From assembly GCA_046727575.1 (NCBI GenBank), contig JBKPCV010000094.1, positions 1 to 45,366 of the forward strand: 45,366 nt of DNA, given 5' to 3'. Positions 7,943 through 15,883 of this stretch are shown here, one piece after another (the stretch's first letter is position 1; each line of letters begins with the position of its first letter). A model generated the notes under the pieces. That model searched no databases and had not been told where the DNA came from. It was given only the letters and a program-made list of their open reading frames with translations. The stretch comes from DASPTH01 sp046727575. Lineage in GTDB: Bacteria > Actinomycetota > Acidimicrobiia > IMCC26256 > DASPTH01. A program made the translations under genes and the position numbers.

Positions 7943-8136
7943 GGGGAGCAGGACCGCCGCGTCACGGGTGCCGGGAAAGAGGTGCTCGCCCGGCTCGGGC
8001 GCCGGGAGGTCCGCGCAACGGGCGCGGACCTCAGCGAGCGTCAGGACCCGCCGGGCGGGGGCGACCTCGGCCCACGGCGACGGACCTCCGGCGCGTGCCG
8101 CGGCGGGCCGCGGGATGCGCTGGCTTCCTCCTCGGG

Positions 8137-8442
8137 CTACTTCTTCTTCCCAGACGTGATCTTCGCGAGGACGTCACGGCCCGAGAGAACGAGCAGATCC
8201 TCACCGTCGACGACGATCTCGGTGCCGCCGTACTTGGAGTAGAGCACCGTGTCGCCGGTCTGGACGTCCATCGGAATGAGCTCACCCGTCTGCTCGGAAC
8301 GACGGCCCGGCCCCACGGCCAGCACCTCGCCCTGCTGGGGCTTCTCCTTGGCGGTGTCGGGGATGACGAGGCCGCTCACGGTCGTCTCCTCCGCCTCACC
8401 GGGGCGGACGACAATCCGGTCCTCGAGCGGTTGCAGGTTCAT
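8137..8442 (-). CDS. groES: Co-chaperonin GroES
   Basis: Forms the heptameric lid of the GroEL folding chamber. It has 101 aa starting MNLQPLEDRIVVRP, with the mobile loop around ETTVSGLVIPDTAKEKPQQG and the roof and strand elements GDTVLYSKYGGTEI. The ATG at 8442 sits behind a strong AGGAGG. The longer open frame to 8508 would run through the leader and is not used. A CIRCE operator and a plausible promoter lie upstream, so HrcA repression and heat-shock induction are expected. groEL does not follow; the next gene is a Nudix hydrolase, so groEL must be encoded elsewhere. Confidence 0.97.
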   Translation of the reverse strand: MNLQPLEDRIVVRPGEAEETTVSGLVIPDTAKEKPQQGEVLAVGPGRRSEQTGELIPMDVQTGDTVLYSKYGGTEIVVDGEDLLVLSGRDVLAKITSGKKK

Positions 8443-8501
8443 GAAGGGGCCTCCTGCTTGGGAAAAGGGCCTGTTGGCGGTTCGGACTGCAGGTGCGATC
8501 G

Positions 8502-8528
8502 TTAGCACTCGGGGTTTGCGAGTGCTAA
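8502..8528. promoter_or_regulatory. CIRCE operator (HrcA binding site) of groES
   Basis: TTAGCACTC, nine bases, then GAGTGCTAA: a perfect match to the 9-9-9 CIRCE inverted repeat, 60 bases upstream of the groES start. HrcA binds this element and represses chaperonin genes until heat shock. Confidence 0.97.
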
Positions 8529-8531
8529 GTC

Positions 8532-8561
8532 ACGGTATCAGGCGTTCGCAGCAGGCGGCAA
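8532..8561 (-). promoter_or_regulatory. Candidate groES promoter
   Basis: On the minus strand TTGCCG (8561-8556), an 18-base spacer and TACCGT (8537-8532, within TGATACCGT) resemble a housekeeping sigma promoter. Transcription would begin just before the CIRCE element, which fits HrcA blocking initiation. The rest of 8443-8598 is groES leader and the short gap after tsaD. Confidence 0.5.
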
Positions 8562-8598
8562 CTTGCGGCGGTGTCGGGCCGCGTTCGCCCCGTCGGGA

Positions 8599-9582
8599 TC
8601 AGAGCCCGAGGTTCGGGTCGATGCCGGCGCCGAGTGGGGTGGGGCCGTCGTCCCGGAGCCGCCACCACGCGGTCGCCGCGATCATCGCCCCGTTGTCGGT
8701 GCACAGCTCGAGCGGGGGCAGGAACGCACGCCGCCCCGTGCGGTCGGCCATGTCGGCGACGCGGTCGCGGAGCCGCGTGTTCGCCGCCACCCCGCCGCCC
8801 ATCGCCACCGTCTTGACGCCGGTGTCCTCCGCGACCGCGAAGAGCTTCTCGACGAGCTGATCGACGACTGCCTCCTGGAACGACGCGGCGACGTCGGCAA
8901 GGTTCGGTATCGGTGTGCGCCGCACGTAGTTCACGACCGCCGTCTTGAGGCCGGCGAACGAAAAGTCACGTTCGTCGGGCATCGCGCGCGGAAACCGGAT
9001 CGCGTGCGCGTCGCCGCGAGCTGCCAGTCGGTCGATCGCAGGCCCGCCCGGGTAACCCAGACCGAGGAAGCGCGCGATCTTGTCGAACGCCTCACCGGCG
9101 GCGTCGTCGACCGTCTGGCCTGCGACGCGGTACTGGCCGTGGTCTTCCATCACGACGAGCATCGTGTGCCCACCGGACACGATGAGCACTGCCAAGGGCG
9201 GCTCGAGCGTGGGCTCTTCCAGCCACGCGGCGTACAAGTGGGCCTCGAGATGGTTCACCGCGACATAGGGAAGGTGCGCGGTGAGCGCGAGTGCTTTTGC
9301 CGCGCTCACGCCCACGAGCAGCGCTCCCGCGAGCCCGGGGCCGTGGCACGCCGCCACGGCGTCGAGTGCGCGCAGTTCCGTGCCCGCCTCGATGAGTGCT
9401 TCCTCGATGACGTCGTTGATCAGCTCGACGTGCGCGCGGCTCGCGATCTCCGGCACGACGCCGCCGAAGCGCGCGTGCACGTCGACCTGGCTCGACACGA
9501 CCGACGAGCGCACGATCCGCCCGTCTTCGACGACCGCGGCTGCGGTCTCGTCGCACGACGTCTCGATGCCGAGGATGCGCAT
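8599..9582 (-). CDS. tsaD: tRNA N6-threonylcarbamoyladenosine transferase subunit TsaD
   Basis: Transfers the threonylcarbamoyl group from TC-AMP to A37 of ANN-decoding tRNAs, with TsaB and TsaE. It has 327 aa from MRILGIETSCDETAAAVV, with the ASKHA fold and the metal-binding NHLEAH motif. Later signatures are VSGGHT and MGGGVAANTRLR. The ATG at 9582 overlaps the rimI stop as TGATG, indicating translational coupling. The frame extends upstream to 9681, but only into rimI coding sequence. It is the last gene of the tsaE-tsaB-rimI-tsaD run. Confidence 0.97.
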   Translation of the reverse strand: MRILGIETSCDETAAAVVEDGRIVRSSVVSSQVDVHARFGGVVPEIASRAHVELINDVIEEALIEAGTELRALDAVAACHGPGLAGALLVGVSAAKALALTAHLPYVAVNHLEAHLYAAWLEEPTLEPPLAVLIVSGGHTMLVVMEDHGQYRVAGQTVDDAAGEAFDKIARFLGLGYPGGPAIDRLAARGDAHAIRFPRAMPDERDFSFAGLKTAVVNYVRRTPIPNLADVAASFQEAVVDQLVEKLFAVAEDTGVKTVAMGGGVAANTRLRDRVADMADRTGRRAFLPPLELCTDNGAMIAATAWWRLRDDGPTPLGAGIDPNLGL

Positions 9583-10136
9583 CAGGCGCGTCGATCCTCC
9601 AGGACCGTCTCGCCCGGGAGGTCGCGCTCGATCGCGTCGAGGAGTGCCGAGTACTCGGGACGGTTGACTTCGTGCGCCCACATCACGAGCGCGTCCTCGT
9701 TGACCTCTTGGTAGTAGTTCTTGCGCACACCCACCGGGGCGAACCCGAATCGACGGTAGAGCTCCTGAGCTCCGCGGTTCGACATCCGCACTTCGAGCGT
9801 GAGACTCGTCGCGCCGCGTTCTATTGCCTCACGCGCGAGCACGAGTAAGAGGCGCGTCCCGATCTTGTGCCGGTGCCATTCGGGGTCGACGGCGATCGTC
9901 GTGACGTGTCCGTCGTCGACGGTCATCATGAGTCCGGCGTAGCCGACGACTTCCCGGCCGATACGAGCGACGTAATACGCCCGAGTGGAACGGAGCGCGA
10001 GCTCGGAGTGGAAGAGCGACGCGCTCCACGGACGCGGATACACCTGTTGCTCGATGCGCAACACCTGCCGTACGTGTCGACGGCGCATCGGGAGGATGTG
10101 TACGACGGGGTCGGCGGGTTCGGGCAGGGCGGCCAC
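9582..10136 (-). CDS. rimI: Ribosomal protein S18 alanine N-acetyltransferase (RimI-type GNAT)
   Basis: GNAT-fold N-acetyltransferase of 184 aa. The acetyl-CoA pyrophosphate loop is visible as HRHKIGTRLLL, preceded by the strand GHVTTIAVDPEW. The C-terminal part has LEVRMSNRGAQELYRRFGF, typical of RimI (N-acyltransfer to protein N-termini). The N-terminus (about 15 residues) and C-terminus (about 25 residues after NEDALVMW) are slightly longer than in the shortest RimI proteins. The start is GTG 10136. Location between tsaB and tsaD is the standard actinobacterial arrangement, although RimI has no known role in t6A synthesis. Confidence 0.93.
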   Translation of the reverse strand: MAALPEPADPVVHILPMRRRHVRQVLRIEQQVYPRPWSASLFHSELALRSTRAYYVARIGREVVGYAGLMMTVDDGHVTTIAVDPEWHRHKIGTRLLLVLAREAIERGATSLTLEVRMSNRGAQELYRRFGFAPVGVRKNYYQEVNEDALVMWAHEVNRPEYSALLDAIERDLPGETVLEDRRA

Positions 10137-10154
10137 GGCGCTAGCGCTTCTCTC

Positions 10155-10859
10155 TCATCGCGCCACCGCCGGCTGGCGGTCCCAGTTGATCTCGGCGTCG
10201 CTGGCGCGCAGATACAGCGGACGGACCTCGCTGGGCGACTGGAATTCTTCACGCTCGACTCTCGCGGTGGCCAGCTCGACCAACGCGGCCGCGCTGGGTG
10301 CAACGTGGCCCACGCCCGCGAACTCTGCGTGTTCCAGCGATGCGAATTCGTCGCGGTAGGCGTCGACGCCATCGCCCGCGAGGAGCAGCTCATCGGTGCC
10401 GGCGTCCAACTCGGCGACGAGCTCAGCCGGCGCGCGCACTTCGTACTCCGAGACGCGCTGCACGCCTCCGGGCACCGGCCGGTATGACGCCCAGAACACC
10501 TCGCGTCGACGGGCATCGAGCACCGGCACGATCAGGCGCATCGCATGCCGCAGTGGGTATGCGACGAGATCCAGGCTCGGCACGCCGACGACGGGCACCC
10601 GTAACGCTTGCGCCATCACCTTGGCGGTCGTGACGCCGACGCGGAGTCCGGTGAACAGGCCAGGCCCGATGTCGACGGCCACGGCCGCGAGCTGATCGAG
10701 CGACACGTCGAGCTCCTGGCACAGATAGCGGATCGCCGGTGCGAGCTGTTCGGCGTGGCGGCGTCCGCCGGACAGCGACACCTCTCCGATCGGAGTACCG
10801 CCGTCACCGAAGGCGGCCGAGACCCGCGCAGTAGCGGTGTCGATCGCGAGCACGAGCAT
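10155..10859 (-). CDS. tsaB: t6A biosynthesis protein TsaB
   Basis: Non-catalytic ASKHA-fold partner that dimerises with TsaD and is needed for threonylcarbamoylation of tRNA A37. It has 234 aa beginning MLVLAIDTATARVSAAF, followed by the family hallmark DIGPGLFTGLRVGVTTAK. The C-terminal half is variable, as usual. The ATG at 10859 directly follows the TGA of tsaE (TGAATG), so the two are translationally coupled. Confidence 0.95.
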   Translation of the reverse strand: MLVLAIDTATARVSAAFGDGGTPIGEVSLSGGRRHAEQLAPAIRYLCQELDVSLDQLAAVAVDIGPGLFTGLRVGVTTAKVMAQALRVPVVGVPSLDLVAYPLRHAMRLIVPVLDARRREVFWASYRPVPGGVQRVSEYEVRAPAELVAELDAGTDELLLAGDGVDAYRDEFASLEHAEFAGVGHVAPSAAALVELATARVEREEFQSPSEVRPLYLRASDAEINWDRQPAVAR

Positions 10860-11351
10860 TCAGGGCCCCGCTGCGGTGTCGCCTACGACCGCGGCGAGCG
10901 CGTCGCAGCGCAGTGCCCACGAACGGCCGGCCGGCACGAACGTCACGACGCGATCGTCGTCGCGATCGCCCTGCACCAGGCAGACGTCGAGACGTTCGAC
11001 CGGGAGCATGGCGCCCACACGGTCGCCCCACTCGACGACCGTGACCGACGGTCCCCCGACCAGGTCGTCGAAACCGACGTCGTGGAGGTCCTGGAAGCGG
11101 TCGAGACGGTAGACATCCACGTGGACGAGCGGTACCGGCGCCGCGTACTCGCGCACGAGCGTGAACGTCGGGCTGACGACCTCGTCGACCACTCCGAGCG
11201 CGCGGGCGATGCCCTTGGCGAACACCGTCTTGCCGACGCCCAGTTCCCCTGAGAGCGCGACGACATCACCGGGACGCAGGATCGAACCGACGCGCGCGGC
11301 GAGCGTGAACGTCTCGTCGTGGGAATGTGTATTCGCGGCGAGCATCGTCAC
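10860..11351 (-). CDS. tsaE: t6A biosynthesis ATPase TsaE
   Basis: Small P-loop ATPase that resets the TsaB-TsaD complex. It has 163 aa with Walker A GELGVGKT, then SPTFTLVREY and the HVDVYRL motif that is diagnostic of the TsaE family. GTG 11351 overlaps the uracil-DNA glycosylase stop (GTGA); an ATG two codons further in (11345) is an alternative. It heads the t6A gene run. Confidence 0.95.
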   Translation of the reverse strand: MTMLAANTHSHDETFTLAARVGSILRPGDVVALSGELGVGKTVFAKGIARALGVVDEVVSPTFTLVREYAAPVPLVHVDVYRLDRFQDLHDVGFDDLVGGPSVTVVEWGDRVGAMLPVERLDVCLVQGDRDDDRVVTFVPAGRSWALRCDALAAVVGDTAAGP

Positions 11352-11956
11352 TGCGCATGGGCCTTCGCGAGCGCCCGCTTGACGCGGACGAAGTCGGCGC
11401 GTGCCTGAGCGAGGGCAGCGCCACCATTCCGCAGGACGGCCGATGGGTGCAGGGTGGGCATGAGCACTGCGTGGCGGCGGAACGGGAACTCACGACCCCG
11501 CAGTTTCGTGATGCCTTCTTTCGTGTCGAGGAGCAGCTTGGTCGCGAAGTTGCCCAGTGTCACCACCACCGCGGGATCGATGAACTCGAGCTGCGCCTCG
11601 AGGTACGGACGGCAGCTCTCGATCTCGTCGGCGAGTGGATCACGGTTGCCAGGCGGCCGGCACTTGACGACGTTCGCGATGTAGACGGAGTCCCGATCGA
11701 GCCCGATGCCCTCGATGAGGCTCGTCAGGAGCCTTCCGGCGCGCCCGACGAAGGGAATGCCGTCGAGGTCCTCCTGCTCACCCGGGCCCTCGCCGATGAA
11801 CATGAGGTCGGCTTCGGGATCGCCAGCGCCGAACACGACCTGGGTGCGGGTGCCCGACAAGGGACACTTTGTGCACGCGAGCGCGGCCTGTTCGAGTTCT
11901 GCGAAGGACGCGAACCCCAAAGGTTCCGGCGTGGGCTCGAGCAAGGACACTGGCAC
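11348..11956 (-). CDS. Uracil-DNA glycosylase, family 4/5-like with a [4Fe-4S] cluster
   Basis: Removes uracil from DNA by base excision. About 202 aa from GTG 11956. Four cysteines fit the iron-sulfur ligands: the CTKC pair near the N-terminus, and KCRPPGNRDP with the later Cys of ESCRPYL. The catalytic and uracil-binding motifs are GEGPGEQED and HPSAVLR. An open frame continues far upstream into the P1 peptidase region without relevant similarity, so the start is uncertain within some tens of bases; GTG 11950 is also possible. The stop overlaps the tsaE start. The gene sits between a peptidase gene and tsaE, which is not its usual position as far as I know. Confidence 0.92.
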   Translation of the reverse strand: MPVSLLEPTPEPLGFASFAELEQAALACTKCPLSGTRTQVVFGAGDPEADLMFIGEGPGEQEDLDGIPFVGRAGRLLTSLIEGIGLDRDSVYIANVVKCRPPGNRDPLADEIESCRPYLEAQLEFIDPAVVVTLGNFATKLLLDTKEGITKLRGREFPFRRHAVLMPTLHPSAVLRNGGAALAQARADFVRVKRALAKAHAQ

Positions 11957-12006
11957 CCGCTTCGACTGAGCGGCTTCCGATGCCGCGGCGCGTGAGGCGA
12001 CGAATA

Positions 12007-12891
12007 TTACGCGACCGCCGAACGAACCGCCGCGGCCGTGACCTCGGTGACGAGGACCCGCAACCGGTCCAAGTTCGCGTCGACATCGCCGGTTGCGGCT
12101 GCGAAGGCAAGGTCCCCGTCGTGGCGGGTGTGCGACGGGTGGATCGCTCGGACGATGCCGTGGTGCGCGCTCTCCGCAAGAAGGCGGCAGTCGAGCTTCG
12201 TGCAGCGCGCATTGGTCGCGACGACCGCGAGCGTCGTGTTGCCGTCCTCGGCCGTCTCTTCGAAGGGTCGGGGGTCGGGAAAGGCTGGCGCGTCTTCCGG
12301 GGCGGTGGAACCTGCGAGCACCGTGCCGTCCTCGGCGAACACGTCGCCGACGGCGTTGACGACGACCAGCGCGCCGACGACGACGTCGCCATCCGCGGCG
12401 CTCGCCGAGCCGAGGCCCCCGGGCACCGCGTGCTCCCCGCCGCGCCACTTGCCGATGGTGGCTCCGCGCCCGGCGCCCACCCGCCCGATCTGCAGCGCCG
12501 GGGCGGGGTCGTGCAGTGCGGCCTCGAGCGCGGCCCGGCCTTCCTCCGGCCCCGGCACAACGCCGCCCGACTCGACGAGGTCGAAGATCGCCGCCGCCGG
12601 CACCAGCGGCACCGGACCGCCCCGCGTGGGGAAGCCACGGCCGTGCTCGGCGAGCGCACGCATCACGCCATCGGCGGCGGCGAGACCGAACGCGGAGCCG
12701 CCCGCGAGCACGATGGCGTCGACGTGCTGCACGGTGCGGCCGGGTTCGAGGAGCGCCGTCTCGCGTGTCGCCGGCGCGCCGCCGCGGATTTCGACCGACG
12801 CAACCGAATGCGGCGGGAACACGACCACGGTCACGCCGGTGGTCGGCCCCGTCCAATGACCGACTCGAACCCGGGGGACGTCGGTGATCAC
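12007..12891 (-). CDS. P1 family peptidase (L-aminopeptidase/D-esterase-like, DmpA fold)
   Basis: Member of the S58 family of self-processing N-terminal nucleophile hydrolases, 294 aa. The N-terminus TDVPRVRVGHWTGPTTGVTVV and the glycine-rich LAGGSAFGLAAADGVM are typical. The likely autocleavage site and catalytic residue lie in GNTTLAVVATNARCTK (Thr of NTT, inferred). The physiological substrate is unknown; relatives act on small peptides, beta-peptides or amides. GTG 12891 overlaps the stop of the upstream hydrolase (GTGA), so the two form one transcriptional unit. Confidence 0.9.
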   Translation of the reverse strand: MITDVPRVRVGHWTGPTTGVTVVVFPPHSVASVEIRGGAPATRETALLEPGRTVQHVDAIVLAGGSAFGLAAADGVMRALAEHGRGFPTRGGPVPLVPAAAIFDLVESGGVVPGPEEGRAALEAALHDPAPALQIGRVGAGRGATIGKWRGGEHAVPGGLGSASAADGDVVVGALVVVNAVGDVFAEDGTVLAGSTAPEDAPAFPDPRPFEETAEDGNTTLAVVATNARCTKLDCRLLAESAHHGIVRAIHPSHTRHDGDLAFAAATGDVDANLDRLRVLVTEVTAAAVRSAVA

Positions 12892-13910
12892 CGCGCAAGC
12901 GCGCGACGAGCTTGGCGCGTGCTCCTCCGCTGAGCGCACGCACGGGCGAAGTCGACGATGAGTTGGTCGACCTCGTCGGCGCGCTCGTACATGAGCATGT
13001 GACCCGCGCCTGTCAGCTCCACGAGCTGCGCGTCGGGGATCAGGGAGGCGATCTGCCGGGCATCCCTGGGTGGTGTGAGCAGGTCGGCCGTTCCGACGAG
13101 GACGAGCGTCGGGAGCGTCACTGACGGCAAGCCGGGCGTGAGATCGAGCGAGAGCAATGCACGCGACGCGTCGCGGAGCGTGGCCCGCGAACACGCGGCC
13201 AGCATCTGGCGCGTCGCTTCGACGTAGGGTGGGTCGGGCGCGTCACCGAAGCCGAGACGGGCGATCGCAAACCCCAGGTTCCGTTGTCGCATCACCGCAC
13301 CGACGTTCGGCACCACACCGGTCGCGCGCTCGAGACCACTGCGGACACGTCGAGCATCGCTGGTGACGGCACGCGCCGCCGTCGACATGAGGACGAGCCC
13401 CGAACAGCGCGCCAGCGCCACGTCGGGATGGCGAATCGCGAAGGCCTGCACCGCCATTCCGCCCATCGAGTGACCGACGAGCACCGCGTCGCGCAGGTCG
13501 AGCGTCTCGAGCACGGTGCGCATGTCTTCTGCGAGGTTGTCGATCGAGTGCCCAGTGTCACCGACCGTCGATTCGCCGTGACCGCGACTGTCGAAGGCAA
13601 TTGCACGAAAGCCTGCCTCGGGCAGCGACGCGAACTGCTTCGCCCACACGCGGGACGAGAGCGTGACACCGTGCGCCAAGAGGATCGGGGGACCGACGCC
13701 TCGAGTGATCGTGTACAGCGTTCCCGAGTCGTGGCCGTCGATCCGGATCGCCTCGTCGAACTCGAGGACGAGCGAGTCGTCGACATCCGAGTCGTCACGG
13801 CGCCGCCGCCGCGCCGCCAGGAGACGCTCTCCGGCATAGACGACACCGCCAACTCCGGCGGCGATCCCGGCGGCGACGCCGGTGCGCTTGAGGACGTCGC
13901 CCGCGTTCAT
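12888..13910 (-). CDS. Alpha/beta hydrolase with an N-terminal membrane segment
   Basis: 340 aa. Residues about 8-28 (TGVAAGIAAGVGGVVYAGERL) are hydrophobic and followed by an Arg cluster, suggesting a membrane anchor with the enzyme on the cytoplasmic side. The catalytic triad is visible: Ser in VGHSMGG, Asp in GTADLLTP and His in GAGHMLM. The oxyanion region is AHGVTLSSRVW. Related hydrolases occur in this gene neighbourhood (near nnr and tsaE) in many actinobacteria; their substrate is not established to my knowledge. It overlaps nnr by ATGA and the P1 peptidase by GTGA. In mycobacteria alr also lies in this interval; no alr is present here. Confidence 0.9.
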   Translation of the reverse strand: MNAGDVLKRTGVAAGIAAGVGGVVYAGERLLAARRRRRDDSDVDDSLVLEFDEAIRIDGHDSGTLYTITRGVGPPILLAHGVTLSSRVWAKQFASLPEAGFRAIAFDSRGHGESTVGDTGHSIDNLAEDMRTVLETLDLRDAVLVGHSMGGMAVQAFAIRHPDVALARCSGLVLMSTAARAVTSDARRVRSGLERATGVVPNVGAVMRQRNLGFAIARLGFGDAPDPPYVEATRQMLAACSRATLRDASRALLSLDLTPGLPSVTLPTLVLVGTADLLTPPRDARQIASLIPDAQLVELTGAGHMLMYERADEVDQLIVDFARACAQRRSTRQARRALAR

Positions 13911-15463
13911 GCGTTGGTGGCCAGGTCTCGACCTGCCAGGTCACGGAGAGCTTTGTCTCGGAGAGCCAGGTCTCGCCGGGCCAGATCTCGCACAGCCACA
14001 TCTCTCAAAGTAGGTGCGATCGTGTCGAGCAGGTCACCGGCGACAACGCCGGTGTTGCCGACTGACCTCGCCGCCGCGAGCGCGGCGTGCCCGTGTACCC
14101 ACGCGGCGGCGGCCGCGGCTTCGAACGCGGGCACGCCTCGGGCGAGGAACCCGGCGATCACGCCGGTGAGGACGTCGCCGGACCCGGCGGTGGCGAGCGC
14201 CGACGTGCCGGTGGGGTTCAGCACGACGCGGCCCGGCGTGCTGTCTGCGGATGGTTCGGCGATGACCGTGCTCGGACCCTTGAGCAGCACGACGGCCCGG
14301 CTGCGGTCGGCCAGCCGCGTTGCCGCCGCGACCCGATCCTCACCAACGGGTTCGCCCGCGAGTCGCCGGTACTCACCGTCGTGGGGGGTGAGGATCGTCG
14401 CGGCGCCGAGCATTTGTCGCACCTGAATCGGCTGGAGATCGCCATTGAGCACATTCAATCCGTCGGCGTCGAGCACCAGAGGAACCCGCGCTTCGGCGAC
14501 GAGCGCGACAACCGGTTGGCGTATCTCGACGTCGGCGCCGAGGCCAGGACCTACGGCGAGGGCACGGAACCGCGAGATGTTGGCCAGCACCGCGTCGGCC
14601 GCGAGTGCGGTGAGATGGCCGTCCGGACTCGCGGGGAGCGCACGAGTGATCACTTCGGTGCCCGCAGCCCGCCGCGCCGCGTCTTCTCCGGGCAGCCCGC
14701 ACCACACGATGCCGGCTCCCGCGCGCAGCGCGGCATGACTCACGAACATGGGCGCACCCACCATGCCGCCCGAACCGCCGACCACCATGACACCCGCCAG
14801 CCACTTGTGTGCGGTGGGCACGCGCTCGGGAAGGACGCGGCGCACGTCGCTCTCTTCGAAGAGCCCGAGGAACGACGGCGCATCATGGTCGTCCAGTTGG
14901 ATGCCGATGTCGGCCACCGTGACCCGACCGGCATGCGACTTCCCAGGTTCGAACACGACTCCGGGTTTGCGTGCCGCGAACGTCACGGTGCTGGTGGCGT
15001 GCACCGCGCTGCCGTGCACGGCGCCGGTGCGCCCGTCGACGCCGGAGGGGATGTCAACGGCGATCACCGGACCTCCCCAGCTGTCGAGTTCGTCCGCGAC
15101 CCACGCCGCGTCCTCTTCGAGTGCGCCCCGAAAGCCCGTGCCGTACATTGCGTCGATGGCAACGTCGGCGCGCGAGAGCGCTCGAGTCAACGCGCGCCGG
15201 TCGATGCCGTTCGCGAGTTCCGCCACGTATGTGCGCACGCCCCAACTCGCGATGGTCCGAGCCGTCACGAGACCGTCACCGCCGTTGTTGCCCTTGCCAC
15301 AGATCACGACGGCACGGCGGCCGTAGCACCCGGCGGTGCTGCGCCGAACTTCCCACGCGACCGCGCGTCCCGCGCGTTCCATGAGCACCTCGACGGGTGT
15401 GCCGCCTTCGATCGTGCGTTTGTCGGCCCGCGCCATCGCCTCCGGCGTGAGCACGGTCTCCAT
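13907..15463 (-). CDS. nnr: Bifunctional NAD(P)HX epimerase/dehydratase
   Basis: Repairs hydrated NAD(P)H. The N-terminal epimerase domain (about 1-215) has GKGNNGGDGLVTAR and DAMYGTGF. The C-terminal ADP-dependent dehydratase domain has VVGGSGGMVGAP, TPHDGEYRRL and ATAGSGDVLTGVIAGFLARG. The total is 518 aa. The last 30 residues form six imperfect 5-residue repeats of the pattern RDLAx, encoded by 15-bp DNA repeats at 13920-14009. This tail is outside the known enzyme fold. ATG 15463 is 3 bases behind the acpS stop, and the stop overlaps the hydrolase start. Confidence 0.95.
   Translation of the reverse strand: METVLTPEAMARADKRTIEGGTPVEVLMERAGRAVAWEVRRSTAGCYGRRAVVICGKGNNGGDGLVTARTIASWGVRTYVAELANGIDRRALTRALSRADVAIDAMYGTGFRGALEEDAAWVADELDSWGGPVIAVDIPSGVDGRTGAVHGSAVHATSTVTFAARKPGVVFEPGKSHAGRVTVADIGIQLDDHDAPSFLGLFEESDVRRVLPERVPTAHKWLAGVMVVGGSGGMVGAPMFVSHAALRAGAGIVWCGLPGEDAARRAAGTEVITRALPASPDGHLTALAADAVLANISRFRALAVGPGLGADVEIRQPVVALVAEARVPLVLDADGLNVLNGDLQPIQVRQMLGAATILTPHDGEYRRLAGEPVGEDRVAAATRLADRSRAVVLLKGPSTVIAEPSADSTPGRVVLNPTGTSALATAGSGDVLTGVIAGFLARGVPAFEAAAAAAWVHGHAALAAARSVGNTGVVAGDLLDTIAPTLRDVAVRDLARRDLALRDKALRDLAGRDLATNA
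13920..14009. repeat. Six tandem 15-bp units encoding the Nnr C-terminal tail
   Basis: Six consecutive 15-base units of the form GCCAGGTCTCGnnnn (plus strand), starting at 13920, 13935, 13950, 13965, 13980 and 13995. Units differ at 3-6 positions. The period of five codons keeps the frame and yields RDVAV, RDLAR, RDLAL, RDKAL, RDLAG, RDLAT. Confidence 0.9.
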
Positions 15464-15466
15464 GCG

Positions 15467-15883
15467 CTATGGGCGCTTGCCCGAGCCGGCTGGCCGTTCG
15501 GGCAGGGGGCTGGCGAGCGCGATCACGACCGCCATGGCAGTCGAGTCGGTGTGGCTCATCGAGAGGAGCCACTCGGTGATCCCTTGCGCCGTCGCGAGCG
15601 CCTGCGCGCGTCCGCGCACCGCCAGGGCGGGCGCACCGCCGACCCGTCGCACGACTTCGACGTCGTGGAAGTCGATGTCGCCCAATCCCGCGGAGAGCGC
15701 CTTCATGACGGCTTCCTTGGCGGCGAAGCGCGCCGCCAGGCTCTTTGCGGGGTCGTTCTGGTCTGATGCGTAGGCGCGCTCGTCATCGCTGAACAGCCGC
15801 TCGACGAGCGACGTGGAACGCCGCATCGCGAGGCGGAAGCGGGCGACTTCGACGAGGTCGGTACCGACGCCGACGACGCTCAC
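15467..15883 (-). CDS. acpS: Holo-[acyl-carrier-protein] synthase
   Basis: Transfers 4'-phosphopantetheine from CoA to the serine of acyl carrier protein. It has 138 aa beginning MSVVGVGTDLVEVARF (magnesium-binding Asp in GTDLVEV). The second signature AARFAAKEAVMKAL supplies the Glu and Lys of the active site. Near the C-terminus SMSHTDSTAMAVVI completes the fold. GTG 15883 overlaps the glmS stop (GTGA). The much longer open frame to 17110 lies antiphase in glmS and is ignored. Confidence 0.96.
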   Translation of the reverse strand: MSVVGVGTDLVEVARFRLAMRRSTSLVERLFSDDERAYASDQNDPAKSLAARFAAKEAVMKALSAGLGDIDFHDVEVVRRVGGAPALAVRGRAQALATAQGITEWLLSMSHTDSTAMAVVIALASPLPERPAGSGKRP

